Position numbers and translations under genes: made by a program
Shown: positions 1 through 10,600 of the stretch, one piece after another
How positions within the stretch are numbered: position 1 is the stretch's first letter
How the letters are laid out: each line of letters begins with the position of its first letter
Notes under the pieces: generated by a model
Databases searched by the model: none
The model's input: the letters and a program-made list of their open reading frames with translations, nothing else
Told to the model about the DNA's origin: nothing
Source: Mytilus galloprovincialis
Lineage: Eukaryota; Mollusca; Bivalvia; Mytilida; Mytilidae
Direction of reading: 5' to 3'
DNA length: 64,000 nucleotides
Assembly: GCF_965363235.1 (NCBI RefSeq)
Contig: NC_134845.1
Span: forward strand, 21,764,524 to 21,828,523

Positions 1-235
1 AGATTAGAAGTACATGCATATTTGAATAGCTCTATTACCATAGGTTTACTACCAAAGCTCACTGATCAGTTTTATTTTTTCACATCAAATGTTGTCAGCT
101 GAGAGAAATTGCTAAGCCGTTTCCTCCTCAAACATTTCATATGTTTGTAAATATTATCAGGTGTGTCTATGTAACAACCCAATATTCGAATTTTACACCA
201 ATAATATAGTTTGATTTGATTAATATATGTATTGA

Positions 236-565
<330 letters not shown>

Positions 566-1141
566 AAGACGTACTTTGAAAGTTATCTCTATGTTTTAAA
601 GAGAACACACAGAAAGTTATATTTTTTTAAAAGAATAAACAATAATCCTGATTATACATAAATCATTAGTTCACTCATATTTCAAGCAGATTGTTATATG
701 TTTAATATTTTATGTCAAGGAGACTTGAATGTTTTAGTCAATACGGTTTTGTAAAAAGCAGTTGAAGTAAATGGTCATATATGTTCCATATATTGCATTA
801 AAGTCGATGATATATTTTTATTTTTTATTTTTTTTAAATACAAAAAAAATGATAGGATGAGCATATTGTTCAGCAATGAAATTATAAATTTTATCTGTTA
901 CATTAAAATGTTATGTAAAAATTATATTGTAACGGTAATAAAACGTTTCAAAAAGACGAATGTTGTGATATTTTGTAGGTCGATCTCATAAAATATTTTT
1001 TTTTGTCTGACACGTACTAGCATTACTAACTTATCTGTTATCATCCGTTACTACTTTTATATATAAAATTGCTTTTATAAAAGGCAGTAACGTACACATG
1101 TAACGAAAATTAATATATCATAAAGGATATTATTGATCTTG

Positions 1142-1370
1142 GCTTAGGGAGCTTCCATTTAACTTTAAAAAAGGGGGGTATGTTTTTTTTGTACGAGGCA
1201 CACACCTTTATCGATCAAATATTGTTTTTCAAATTTTTACACAATAAGGTATGGTGAAATCTGGATTTAGAATATTTTTTTTCTGTCATCTGTTTGATCA
1301 TAATGTTATTTCGTCCATCAAAATGGGGATCAGATTATTTTTTAAAGGAAAAAAACATAACTTCCTTGAA
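1142..1370 (+). repeat. Interspersed repeat family E, copy 1
   Basis: It starts GGGAGCTTCCATTTAACTTT and continues through a poly-G/poly-T run to AAATGGGGATCAGATTATTT. It is clearly related in order and wording to 16591-16860. I recall this family as abundant in bivalve genomes. Confidence 0.65.
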
Positions 1371-1779
1371 GTTTTTTGATCGTTCCTTCAGACTTTAGTC
1401 TCTAGAAAATAATAACTTAGACTTTGCTTTAATAATATTAAATGATATTTCCCCTCTAGATTAAACAATAATTAAATGGCAATAATACTGGAGACGAACA
1501 GATAAAAAACTGAAGCATATAATTTCCATTGAATTCTTAAAATAAAGCAACAAATGCATTTCAGCATCAATAAAGAATGTTCAGTCTACAAATAAATACA
1601 AACGAAAATCAAATTATTCTTCGATCAACTATTTGTAACCCTCTAAAGTAAACGAACAAACATAAATCAAAGCTGCCACATTGTTTCTCATTTATAATTT
1701 TGTAGTTAATGTGGTATCCTCAGTTTTGACACGTTTGTGAACTGGATTAGTTTCAGTTAAATTGGTTTATGACGGTATA

Positions 1780-2570
1780 AAAAAGTAAAGTAAAACATAA
1801 ATATCGAACTCCGAGGAAATTTCAATACGGAAAGTACGTAGCCCAATGTCAAAATCAGAAGCTCAAGCACATCAAGCGAGTGGGTAACTTTCATATGCCT
1901 GACTTGATATAGGCATAGTAGAAAACGGTGGTTTAAACCTAGTTTTATAGCTAGTTTAACCTCTCACTTGTATCACTGTCGCATAAAATTGCATTATATA
2001 TTGACAAAGGTGTGTGAAAAAAACCCAAACAAACATAATAGGTCATAATGTCGAAAATATGGGTACAACAGTCAACATTGGTTTATAATCTTAATAGCAA
2101 TAAAAACAAATATATATATATACCGTTTCCCGTTTTAATGGTTTTACACTAGTAATTTTGGGGCCCTTTAGCTTGTTGTTCGGTGTGAGCCAAGGCTCCG
2201 TGTTGAAGTCCGTACATTGACCTATAATGGTTTACTTTTATAAATTGTTATTTGAATGGAGACTTGTCTCATTGTCACTCATACCATATCTTCATATATC
2301 TATATAACAAACAAACACAAAAAGGCATATAACAGACAATGCACATTAGTAAAAATTTAAGGAATACAAACAATAAACCATAGCACAATAACACAATGAC
2401 GGGATGTGCACATACAGAGCAATGTCATATGACATATGTAACAAAGAAACACAAAAAGGCAGATAGACAAAGTGCCTTAGCACAAATGAAAAGACAAGAT
2501 ACAAGAAATTACCATAACACTATGATGATATGTATAAGCACAGAGTCCCTCAAATGGATTATCAACAAAA
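1780..2570 (-). repeat. Interspersed repeat family B, interrupted by a family A copy
   Basis: The - strand copy includes AACTCCGAGGAAATTTC, the TTTATAGCTAGTTTAACCTC block and the block around ACAATAACACAATGACG. The same blocks appear in the same order at 20765-21250. Between them at 2153-2310 sits a family A copy that is absent from 20765-21250, so this is a nested insertion. Confidence 0.6.
2153..2310 (+). repeat. Interspersed repeat family A (SINE/MITE-like)
   Basis: It contains GTGAGCCAAGGCTCCGTG, TTGACCTATAATGGTTTAC and GTCTCATTGTCACTCATACC. The same blocks recur at 21484-21625, 43420-43560, 43800-43895 and 47800-47900. Opposite-strand copies lie at 10232-10330, 18660-18790, 33330-33480, 45445-45720, 45770-46020, 47080-47480, 48720-48910, 53735-53985 and 59920-60110. 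Confidence 0.7.
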
Positions 2571-3230
2571 ACAGACTAAACAGTAAAAGTAATATAAAGA
2601 CGAGTAAAATAATACCATAACACCTTATTAAGATGATAAAGACCATCAGTACCCATAATCTAAACTTCAAGACCATCGTGTAATGTTTGTGAAGTTTATA
2701 CGGAATTTTAATTAACAAGGTCTTGGTACCTTCCGATGAACTTTTTATTTGGAAAAAGGTCGAGACATTCTTTTACATACCCCTGGTTCATCAAGTTTTA
2801 CTATTATGTTATACTACTATTACCTTTAGATATTGATTATTTCAAGACGAGGACACATTGGATTTTTTAGTAGGTCATACCGTTGCTGTGCTAGGTGTAT
2901 ACAAACTCGGTAGTTAACATTCTACCTAATTTTTCTGGTTATAATTTGTTTTGGTCTTACATCCCGGTGATATTATATTTTGGCGTTGTATAAGGACGTT
3001 GGATGTGATGTTTTTCTCACATTTGTTGGAGGTCTTTACACTGAATCCATTGGATGTGTACTGATTGGTATTTTGTGTTGAATACATGATGATTGTTCAT
3101 TGACTGTTATTGGCGATGAACTTGCTTCTAGAAACTTCAAATACTCTCAAATAGGTACATTGTATCTTTAGTTTTATGTATTGACTAAGTAGTTTTTATG
3201 TTTTGTATCAATATAATCAATGTAATCAAT

Positions 3231-3320
3231 TTCGCTGTGTTGAAGACCAATTGGTGACCTTCGGCTGTTTACTGATCTTCGGTCGGGTTGTTATCTCTTT
3301 GTTGATATCTCATATCATAA
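3231..3320 (+). repeat. Interspersed repeat family D fragment
   Basis: It contains GTGACCTTCGGCTGTTTACT and GGTCGGGTTGTTATCTC, matching the 3' part of the copy at 37970-38245. Confidence 0.6.
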
Positions 3321-3959
3321 TTTGAAAATTCAAGGTTTTAGGTAGTAATCTTGCAATTAAGAGATTTGATTTCATATTTATATTGACCTAAGGGCATCAG
3401 TCTAGGTTTTGACCGGTGAAAACAAAGTTTTTGTGAAATATTGACACACACTGATTGGAAATGCATTTAATTAAGACATCTCAATGATTAACAGAAGAAA
3501 ATATTGTTTCTCCCATCTGACATATTTTCGCAGATTAATTTCTTCAGTTTATAGCTGTATAATACTAACTTGTGGGCAATGAAACCACAATGGAATAGTG
3601 TGCATTTGTAATGATTGACTTCGTTTGTTTAAAAAAAATCTTTTGAAAATGTATCATCAACTTCAGTTTTCATTAAATCAATATCAGTTTGACATTTAAG
3701 CCAGAAGTTATAACTTATTGAAATATTTTTCAAATATGAGATTTTTTACTTTGCGTATTTCAATATTAAATCATCAAACTCATATGATGAAATTGATTTC
3801 TACAAATCTTATATCGATTTAAAAATTTATTTCAACTTGTTAAATGAATATTTTAATAGTTTGATACTTTTGACATTGTTATATCACAATTAGAATTAAA
3901 AGATGACGGAGGTAGGAAAGTCGTAAAGCACTGAAAAGGTAAGACGTTTTTGGATAAAA

Positions 3960-4230
3960 GATAAAATTGAGAATGGGAATGGTGAATGTGTCAAAGCGAC
4001 AAAAACCCGAACATAGAGCAGACAACAGCCGAAGGTCACAAAGGGTTTTCAATGTAGCGAGAAACGCCCGTACCCGGAGTCGTCCAGCTGGCCCCTAAAC
4101 AAATATGGATAATAGTTCAGTGATAACGGACGTCATACTAAACTCCGAATTATACACAAGAAACTAAAATTCAAAATCATACCAGACTAACAAAGGCCAG
4201 AGGCTCCTGACTTGGGACAGGCGCAAAATT
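3960..4230 (-). repeat. Interspersed repeat family D, long copy
   Basis: The reverse complement matches 37970-38245 through the segments around GACAACAGCCGAAGGTCA, CGCCCGTACCCGGAGTCG and CAAAGGCCAGAGGCTCC. These are two long copies in opposite orientation. The family has no coding capacity. Confidence 0.6.
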
Positions 4231-5163
4231 ACTTTGTGATTCAAAATAGTTTGTGATTTATTAATAGAAATGTAAATCAATTTAACAAGAAGAGGGCATA
4301 GGTGCTAGAATTTGGACAAGAAAAAATGAAATTTACAGCGACTTCATAAAATAAGACTTTATAACTGAAATCGTTTGATGAATACGTTTGACAGGAATGC
4401 TTTATATTATAACTCGAAGCTAATATATACGTCAGAGGATAGGAATACCTTTTGTTATCAAGTGTCACTCGTCCGTTTGACGCTGCTATTAGCCTTAAAT
4501 AGATTAAAATTTTACTATCATTCGTCAATTGGTGGTATTTATTTATTTCTTCATAACTGGCACCCACACCTTTGAATATGTTTTTACAATGATTAGTTTT
4601 GATACATACATTTCTGTTTTAATAGTGTAGTCTTAAAACGTGTAATTTTTGTTAACGTTTTTCACAACCAACTAGTCAACGGATTGGTTAAAACACCAAA
4701 AACGAAGTCGTTGGCTGTAGGATATTTTTTTTATCATTTTAAACATAAATTCATGCATTCATAATACAAGTCCTTTTCAATAAACTCTATTGATTTCAAA
4801 TTGGAGGATTGATGATTTTGAGACAAATTTAAGAACGATTTTGCCGATCTCGTGTAAATTTTATACAAATGTCGTCTTTTTGTTGAAAAAAAATCAATCA
4901 TTAATATTTCAGAGAGAAACAAAATAAATGCATTATTTTTTTCTATGTTTAGACACAGTTACCCGAGACAAAGTTGTATGCAAAGGCCCACGGTGCAAAA
5001 TTTCCCCTAAATCTGTGACATAGCCCATTTACTATTCCTTGACCGTAAACTTAAGTTTCAACTCCTATATGAAAAGTCCATCTCAATTGTATAGGTTTCA
5101 CTTTAAAGTATTCTGAAGATGATTTTGATATATAATAGACATTAATGTTCAAATCTTTTCAGA

Positions 5164-5278
5164 ATGTGTGAGTCAGTAGCCATGATCAGCGTCTTGGTGA
5201 TTTTACTGTTGCGATGCGTTAGCGGCACACAGGAAGGTGTCCGTTGTACAGTACCAACAAACACTTATAACTCAAAAA
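5164..5278 (+). CDS. First exon: signal peptide of the IgGFc-binding-like protein
   Basis: ATG at 5164 opens MCESVAMISVLVILLLRC and then VSGTQEG. This is a hydrophobic core with a small-residue cleavage region (VSG-T), as expected for secretion. A second in-frame ATG at 5182 gives an equally good, shorter signal peptide. The exon ends at AAAA|GTAAAG (donor 5279) after 38 codons plus one base, so the intron is phase 1. The next exon at 5668 begins with the two bases that complete the codon, and the frame stays open. The intron (5279-5667) contains a family B fragment (about 5340-5620). The start is chosen by hydrophobicity and splice-phase agreement; no promoter motif was identified. Confidence 0.75.
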
Positions 5279-5667
5279 GTAAAGTACCACTTACTAACTG
5301 TTTTTTCTTTGTTGACATATTTGTTTGTTCTTATATTAATTAAGATTATGACACAAGATTGACCGCTATACTCACATTTTTGACATTTGTGTCTATTATG
5401 TCTTTTTTTTGTTCATACATTGTTGTCAATGCAATAGAATTTTATGCGACTGTCATTCAAATATGAGATTTGGCTAGCCATAAAATCAAATTAATCCATC
5501 ATTTTCTACAAAAGAAAATGCCTGTTCATAATCAAGAACAGTTGTTTTTTTCAATTCTTTTGGAGTGTTTGTTATACATAATGCACATGTTAAGGTTTTT
5601 CTTTAAGTTTAATGTTTAATAATAATAAATTAAAAAGTAGTTCATTTAGATACTTGTTTTTTTGTAG

Positions 5668-6944
5668 TATACTCAGTACCAATATTTGATCCTGGTGATG
5701 ACTACCTTGATGTGACCCTTGATTTAAGGCACATAGATAGTTCTGGGACGTTTGACGAAAATATCATTATTAACGTTCTGGTTTGCAATGAAGTAAAACT
5801 CTTACTTTTTGAAAAGATATCTCTTGGCTCTAGCGGCATCCATACAATGCAACTACCGATGAACCAGACATGGATTTTGAAAGGATCAGAAACATCGAAT
5901 AAATCATTACACATAATATTTTCGTCAGAATTTGATACATATAAATACGTTGCCACCAAGATATCATTTAATAACATGAGCATCCCAATTACTGCCCGTA
6001 TTTCTGAAACAACAAGAACGATATACAATAAGTATTCATATTATGTTACAACTGTTTGTGATATTCTAGGACTGTGTCAGATAGCAGTATCTTCAGCAAG
6101 CTTGTATGAGACTGAAATCAGCATTGATCTTAATATGACCTTTGGTGGATGTTCACTGCATTTTAACAACACAGTTTATACAACAGACGACGTGTTTATA
6201 GTTACCTTATCGAGATACACTGCACTACAGCTACAGACAGATTGCGACATGAGTGGTACTGTCATTCACAGTCCTGAAGAACTTACCGTTATAAGTGGAG
6301 GTCTGAATACAATAATGGGAGAAGGAAAAAAACAAACGTTCATGGGTATTAATGCTCCTCTGACAAAACTGGGTAAAGAGTATGTTGTAATAGGTAGCAA
6401 CTTTTCATTGTTCTGGGACTTTATCAAGATCATGACGACAGAATCAGAAACTACGGTCAGGATACTTGGAAAAGACATCAAATTTGAAAAAGCACGTGAC
6501 TCTATGAGAAAAAAACTCAGTCGAGGACACCAGTTACATATAAAAGCAGATAAAAAGATAGTTGTCACTCAATTTTCATGGGACAATAATACAGAACCTA
6601 TTTATTCTATCGTACCCCCTTTTAGGAAAACTTTAAGTCCACCATGTTTACAGTCTACTATTTATATTTACAAAGTAGTTGATGACTCAATGCCGACCGA
6701 TCCGCAACACAAACAGAAAATAGCCGTCACCAGGATCCCAGGTACAGATACTGTAATGTTTACTACGACTGACAACAATATCGAACTGCAATGTACCAGC
6801 ATTAGAAGCCAACTCTTAAACAAAGAAATAGTTATTTATAATTTAGAGAGCACACATTATGTTGACCTTGAGGTAGGTCCAAAAAAAGTAACATTTAAAC
6901 ATAATATGATGAAAGAAACGTTCAGAAAATACACTAATAGTTAA
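5668..6944 (+). CDS. Exon encoding an IgGFc-binding N-terminal-type domain (A), ending at the retrozyme array
   Basis: The acceptor TTTTTTTGTAG at 5667 enters in phase 1 and the frame runs 425 codons to TAA at 6942-6944, giving 463 residues with the signal exon. Mid-domain the protein reads LQLQTDCDMSGTVIHS, then TVISGG and GKEYVVIGS. That is the order seen in IgGFc-binding (FCGBP) N-terminal domains: an LQ..DLTGT-like strand, a vaVfsG segment, then a wGk.yvv strand. SIVPPF follows. The protein is probably extracellular, since it has many N-glycosylation sequons and paired cysteines. The family is linked to mucus and innate adhesion; a function in this animal is not shown. The last codons run directly into the 353-bp tandem repeat. 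Two endings are possible: the stop at 6944, or a phase 0 donor GAG|GTAGGT at 6872/6873 that would join in frame to the exon at 8685. Alignment by eye with domain B suggests the domain continues past 6872. Confidence 0.8.
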
Positions 6945-6977
6945 TAGTTATCAAAGGTACCAGGATTATAATTTAGT

Positions 6978-7021
6978 ACGCCAGACGCGCGTTTCGTCTA
7001 CATAAGACTCATCAGTGACGC
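6978..7021 (-). ncRNA. Type I hammerhead ribozyme, unit 1
   Basis: Reading the - strand from 7021 down: stem I 5' strand GCGUCA; core CUGAUGA; stem II GUCU/AGAC closing a five-base loop; core GAA; stem III ACGCGCGU (self-complementary, minimal loop); C17; then UGGCGU, which closes stem I against GCGUCA with two G-U pairs. Predicted cleavage is 3' of that C, between 6984 and 6983. All core bases are present. Such a short palindromic stem III is typical of metazoan type I hammerheads that work best as dimers, which fits the tandem arrangement. Confidence 0.9.
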
Positions 7022-7229
7022 TCATATCGAAATAGTTATAAACCAAACAAATACAAAGTTGAAGAGCATTGAGGATCCAAAATTCCAAAAAGTTGTGCCA
7101 AATACGGCTAAGGTAATCTATGCCTGGGATAAGAAATCCTTAGTTTTTCGAAAAATTAAAAGTTTTGTAAACAGGAAATTTATAAAAATGACCACATAAT
7201 TGATATTCATGTCAACACCGAAGTGCTGA

Positions 7230-7291
7230 CTACTGGGCTGGTGATACCCTCGGGGACGAAACGTCCACCAGCAGAGGCATCGACCCAGTGG
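7230..7291. other. Nested hairpin block of the retrozyme unit
   Basis: CTACTGGG (7230-7237) pairs with CCCAGTGG (7284-7291). Inside it GCTGGTG (7237-7243) pairs with CACCAGC (7266-7272), and inside that GGACG/CGTCC close an AAA loop. The block repeats unchanged at +353, +706 and +1059. It is probably a structured part of the circular RNA. Confidence 0.7.
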
Positions 7292-7330
7292 TGTAAATAG
7301 TTATCAAAGGTACCAGGATTATAATTTAGT

Positions 7331-7374
7331 ACGCCAGACGCGCGTTTCGTCTACATAAGACTCATCAGTGACGC
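7331..7374 (-). ncRNA. Type I hammerhead ribozyme, unit 2
   Basis: Same sequence as unit 1, 353 bp further on, with core CUGAUGA and GAA and all three stems intact. Confidence 0.9.
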
Positions 7375-7683
7375 TCATATCGAAATAGTTATAAACCAAA
7401 CAAATACAAAGTTGAAGAGCATTGAGGATCCAAAATTCCAAAAAGTTGTGCCAAATACGGCTAAGGTAATCTATGCCTGGGATAAGAAATCCTTAGTTTT
7501 TCGAAAAATTAAAAGTTTTGTAAACAGGAAATTTATAAAAATGACCACATAATTGATATTCATGTCAACACCGAAGTGCTGACTACTGGGCTGGTGATAC
7601 CCTCGGGGACGAAACGTCCACCAGCAGAGGCATCGACCCAGTGGTGTAAATAGTTATCAAAGGTACCAGGATTATAATTTAGT

Positions 7684-7727
7684 ACGCCAGACGCGCGTTT
7701 CGTCTACATAAGACTCATCAGTGACGC
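7684..7727 (-). ncRNA. Type I hammerhead ribozyme, unit 3
   Basis: Same sequence as unit 1, 706 bp further on, with an intact core and stems. Confidence 0.9.
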
Positions 7728-8036
7728 TCATATCGAAATAGTTATAAACCAAACAAATACAAAGTTGAAGAGCATTGAGGATCCAAAATTCCAAAAAGTT
7801 GTGCCAAATACGGCTAAGGTAATCTATGCCTGGGATAAGAAATCCTTAGTTTTTCGAAAAATTAAAAGTTTTGTAAACAGGAAATTTATAAAAATCACCA
7901 CATAATTGATATTCATGTCAACACCGAAGTGCTGACTACTGGGCTGGTGATACCCTCGGGGACGAAACGTCCACCAGCAGAGGCATCGACCCAGTGGTGT
8001 AAATAGTTATCAAAGGTACCAGGATTATAATTTAGT

Positions 8037-8080
8037 ACGCCAGACGCGCGTTTCGTCTACATAAGACTCATCAGTGACGC
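8037..8080 (-). ncRNA. Type I hammerhead ribozyme, unit 4
   Basis: Same sequence as unit 1, 1059 bp further on, with an intact core and stems. Confidence 0.9.
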
Positions 8081-8389
8081 TCATATCGAAATAGTTATAA
8101 ACCAAACAAATACAAAGTTGAAGAGCATTGAGGATCCAAAATTCCAAAAAGTTGTGCCAAATACGGCTAAGGTAATCTATGCCTGGGATAAGAAATCCTT
8201 AGTTTTTCGAAAAATTAAAAGTTTTGTAAACAGGAAATTTATAAAAATGACCACATAATTGATATTCATGTCAACACCGAAGTGCTGACTACTGGGCTGG
8301 TGATACCCTCGGGGACGAAACGTCCACCAGCAGAGGCATCGACCCAGTGGTGTAAATAGTTATCAAAGGTACCAGGATTATAATTTAGT

Positions 8390-8433
8390 ACGCCAGACGC
8401 GCGTTTCGTCTACATAAGACTCATCAGTGACGC
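8390..8433 (-). ncRNA. Type I hammerhead ribozyme, unit 5 (in the partial unit)
   Basis: Same sequence as unit 1, inside the incomplete last unit. On the - strand this is the first ribozyme transcribed, so it would define the 5' end of the first full monomer. Confidence 0.9.
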
Positions 8434-8684
8434 TCATATCGAAATAGTTATAAACCAAACAAATACAAAGTTGAAGAGCATTGAGGATCCAGTTACGTCT
8501 TAAATCATTAATATGAAGTCATAATGATAAATCGAAATTGAATCTTGTAGTTAAAATATCTATATTTTTGAAAATATTGAAAGGCTATATTCTATAATTT
8601 TATGAAATAAAATGAAAGTTTTGATTTACCAACACACATAAATCCTTCGAAGCGTTTGAAAGATTTTTTTAGTTTTTTTTTAAG

Positions 8685-8766
8685 GAAACTACTGCAGCCT
8701 CTGAATATTCCTTTTCATCTGATGATGATATACCTAGCGAGAATATCCCTGACGATAATCTGTACG
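8685..8766 (+). CDS. Short acidic linker exon
   Basis: The acceptor TTTTTTTTTAAG ends at 8684 and the donor CG|GTAAGA follows 8766. In phase 0 the 82 bases read ETTAASEYSFSSDDDIPSEN and IPDDNLY plus one base (phase 1 exit). Joined to the exon at 13636, which enters in phase 1, the frame reads DNLYGNRLDNGGREF without a stop. The strong acidic and serine bias suggests an unstructured linker. It also joins in phase to the possible donor at 6872 of the IgGFc A exon. A second reading frame is open across the exon too, so the frame rests on splice-phase agreement. Confidence 0.55.
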
Positions 8767-9478
8767 GTAAGATATGATAGAATTTGATCAAACTTAATTT
8801 AAGGCACAGTATTCCTAATAAGGCGGTATTGAGAACTCTTTGAAATGCATCTGAATTTAGAAAAGTGATAAATGTAGCATTTATACATCTGTTAACAAAT
8901 TTAATTAAGATTAAATATTTATTAAAAACCCCTATTAATGAATAAAATGTACCAAAAGGCAGAACACAATATAACACAATGTGGTAATCTTTATGACATG
9001 ACCAACTGGTCGTGAAGTGCTACTCTTTGTAACAATAACATCTGTTCAGTAAGAATAGAATTGATAAATAAGTGAAATAATGACATATCAATACAATTTA
9101 TTCAGTACGTCAAAACACGCATCAATCGAACTAACTGAAAACCATACGATGTGTAAATGAGGAATAAATTAATCATAACCACCTAGAAATGAATTACTTA
9201 CAAGGAAAAGGCGAAAGTCATTCCGATTAACATAACTTTTCATTGAACGATTCCTTTTGAAATCTCTTACAGTAAGGTCTGAACATCCTATAAAAGAAAC
9301 TACGATTATGCTAGTGTACGTCAAAATTGGTCTTAACACGACTCATCAACCAGTGTTAAATATAAGTATAGGACAAGGACAAAGATATGAGTGACTTGAG
9401 GTTGATAATTTTTTTTTTTAAATTCTGTATCTGATTGTTGAGAAATTGTTTGAACATGTGAAAATATAAATAAATAGT

Positions 9479-9634
9479 TGTTGAAACAACAATCAATAGT
9501 GCGGTGACTGAAGGTAGATTTTTTTGAATTTAATCTCCCCACCGAACACACACCTATATGATATATCATTGGAAAGAGGAAATCGTGTACTATAATAATA
9601 TGCCTGTCGTCAGGATTTGGTATGGTCACAATTT
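9479..9634 (-). repeat. Interspersed repeat family F, copy 1
   Basis: In inverted orientation it matches 12895-13062: AGTGCGGTGAC, AATTTAATCTCCCC, CTGTCGTCAGGATTT and TATGGTCACAATTTT. The two copies are 3.4 kb apart in the same presumed intron. Confidence 0.65.
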
Positions 9635-9644
9635 TTTTAAATTG

Positions 9645-9657
9645 AGGTCAAAGGTCA
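9645..9657 (+). promoter_or_regulatory. Perfect DR1 nuclear-receptor-type motif
   Basis: AGGTCAAAGGTCA is two AGGTCA half-sites with a one-base spacer, the consensus bound by RXR/HNF4-type receptors. It sits at the edge of family F. The motif is seen; occupancy is unknown. Confidence 0.35.
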
Positions 9658-10209
9658 TACGTGAAAATCTGTGAAAATTTGGGAGGGTTTCAATTTTGAC
9701 ATTTTTTTCTATTTCTAAACTCTACATAAATACAAACGATACTGTTTTGGCTTTATTAATGTTTGTTATTATACATAAACCTTAATCATTAAGATTTATT
9801 TTATCAAAAAAATCCTAAAACGACGTTTTATATACAAAACCTCAAAAATTAAGTTTTCAACCTATAAAATGTTTAGAGCACCTTAACCTTTTGAAAAAAT
9901 TTAATTTCAGGTAAAAATCAAGTGTCATGCAGGACAATACTTTAAAATTATTTTTTAAACTATCATATTGGGTGAGGTATCAAATCAAAGCAATAGAACC
10001 CTACAGTCAAATATGACCTCAAATTGAATTGCGGATACTTTACGTTTTATTATAGACTATTTGTTGCTTTTGGTTTTTTTCACAATTATTACTGCTTCCA
10101 TATATAGTATTATCTGTTGTTGCGTATTTTACTCTGGTTAATATCTATTACATTATAACTTTTGTACCTATATCCCCCCTTTTTATCCTTGCAACGTACC
10201 ACAAACTTC

Positions 10210-10600
10210 AAAAGTATTCCATATAAAAAAAAGAAGATGTGATATGATTGCAAATGAGGCAACCATCCAAATGAGACATAAATTAATATGTCCTGTACGG
10301 GCTTCAACAATGAGTAAAATTTATACTGCATATATATATAGTCTTCAATTCACGAAATGAATATTGTAAAACAAACGAAAAATCTATCGACCTGATTAAT
10401 GTACAAAATGAATAAGAAACAAAAAAATATATTATAAAGAAACATACGACAAACACTGCATTACCGTCTCGTGACTTGAAACAGACACAAACAAAATGTG
10501 GCGGGGTTTGACTTTTTCAAGGGCACGCCAACACTCCCCAAACCCGGGGGTGGGACCGTGTGTATCAGTTCAACAAGCTATATACCTAATCAACCGTTAT
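10210..10600 (-). repeat. Interspersed repeat family A, long copy
   Basis: The blocks ATATGATTGCAAATGAGGCA and TACGGGCTTCAACAATGAG, then CATACGACAAACACTGCATT and AAAATGTGGCGGGGTTTGAC, follow the order of the long - strand family A copies. The locally GC-rich segment at 10496-10560 is probably repeat-derived, so the overlapping open frames there are not genes. Confidence 0.55.

Larger units (their letters stand above)
566..5163. other. Intergenic region, repeat-filled, no supported gene
   Basis: Between the 3' exon at 325-565 and the signal-peptide exon at 5164 I see only interspersed repeats (1142-1370, 1780-2570, 2153-2310, 3231-3320, 3960-4230) and AT-rich DNA. A short TA microsatellite lies near 2111-2122. 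Short open frames at 4277-4922 have no splice or homology support. Confidence 0.6.
6943..8490 (-). mobile_element. Hammerhead-ribozyme tandem array (retrozyme), 4.4 units of 353 bp
   Basis: The segment beginning TCAAAGGTACCAGG recurs at 6951, 7304, 7657, 8010 and 8363, an exact 353-bp period. The fifth unit stops at 8490 after GAGGATCC. The units are almost identical; one visible difference is AAAATCACC in place of AAAATGACC in the third unit. Each unit carries a complete type I hammerhead on the - strand and a nested hairpin block (for example 7230-7291). Head-to-tail hammerheads whose self-cleavage would release unit-length RNA are the hallmark of retrozymes: non-autonomous elements that spread through small circular RNAs and borrow reverse transcriptase. 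I recall such elements being described in animals including mussels. There is no coding capacity and no clear target-site duplication. Near identity implies a recent origin or ongoing homogenisation. The array lies directly downstream of the IgGFc A exon, antisense to it. Confidence 0.9.

Noticed and set aside
7237-7272. Second hammerhead on the + strand of the retrozyme unit (CTGGTGA ... GACGAAAC)
   Set aside because: Stem II cannot form between the two core pieces; the bases fold better as nested plain hairpins.
6943-8490. CRISPR-like or satellite interpretation of the tandem array
   Set aside because: The units are 353 bp without spacers and contain hammerheads; the context is a metazoan nuclear genome.
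9333-9629. 98-codon - strand frame and its + strand look-alike at 12905-13102
   Set aside because: The shared words reflect an inverted repeat pair (family F), not paralogous genes.
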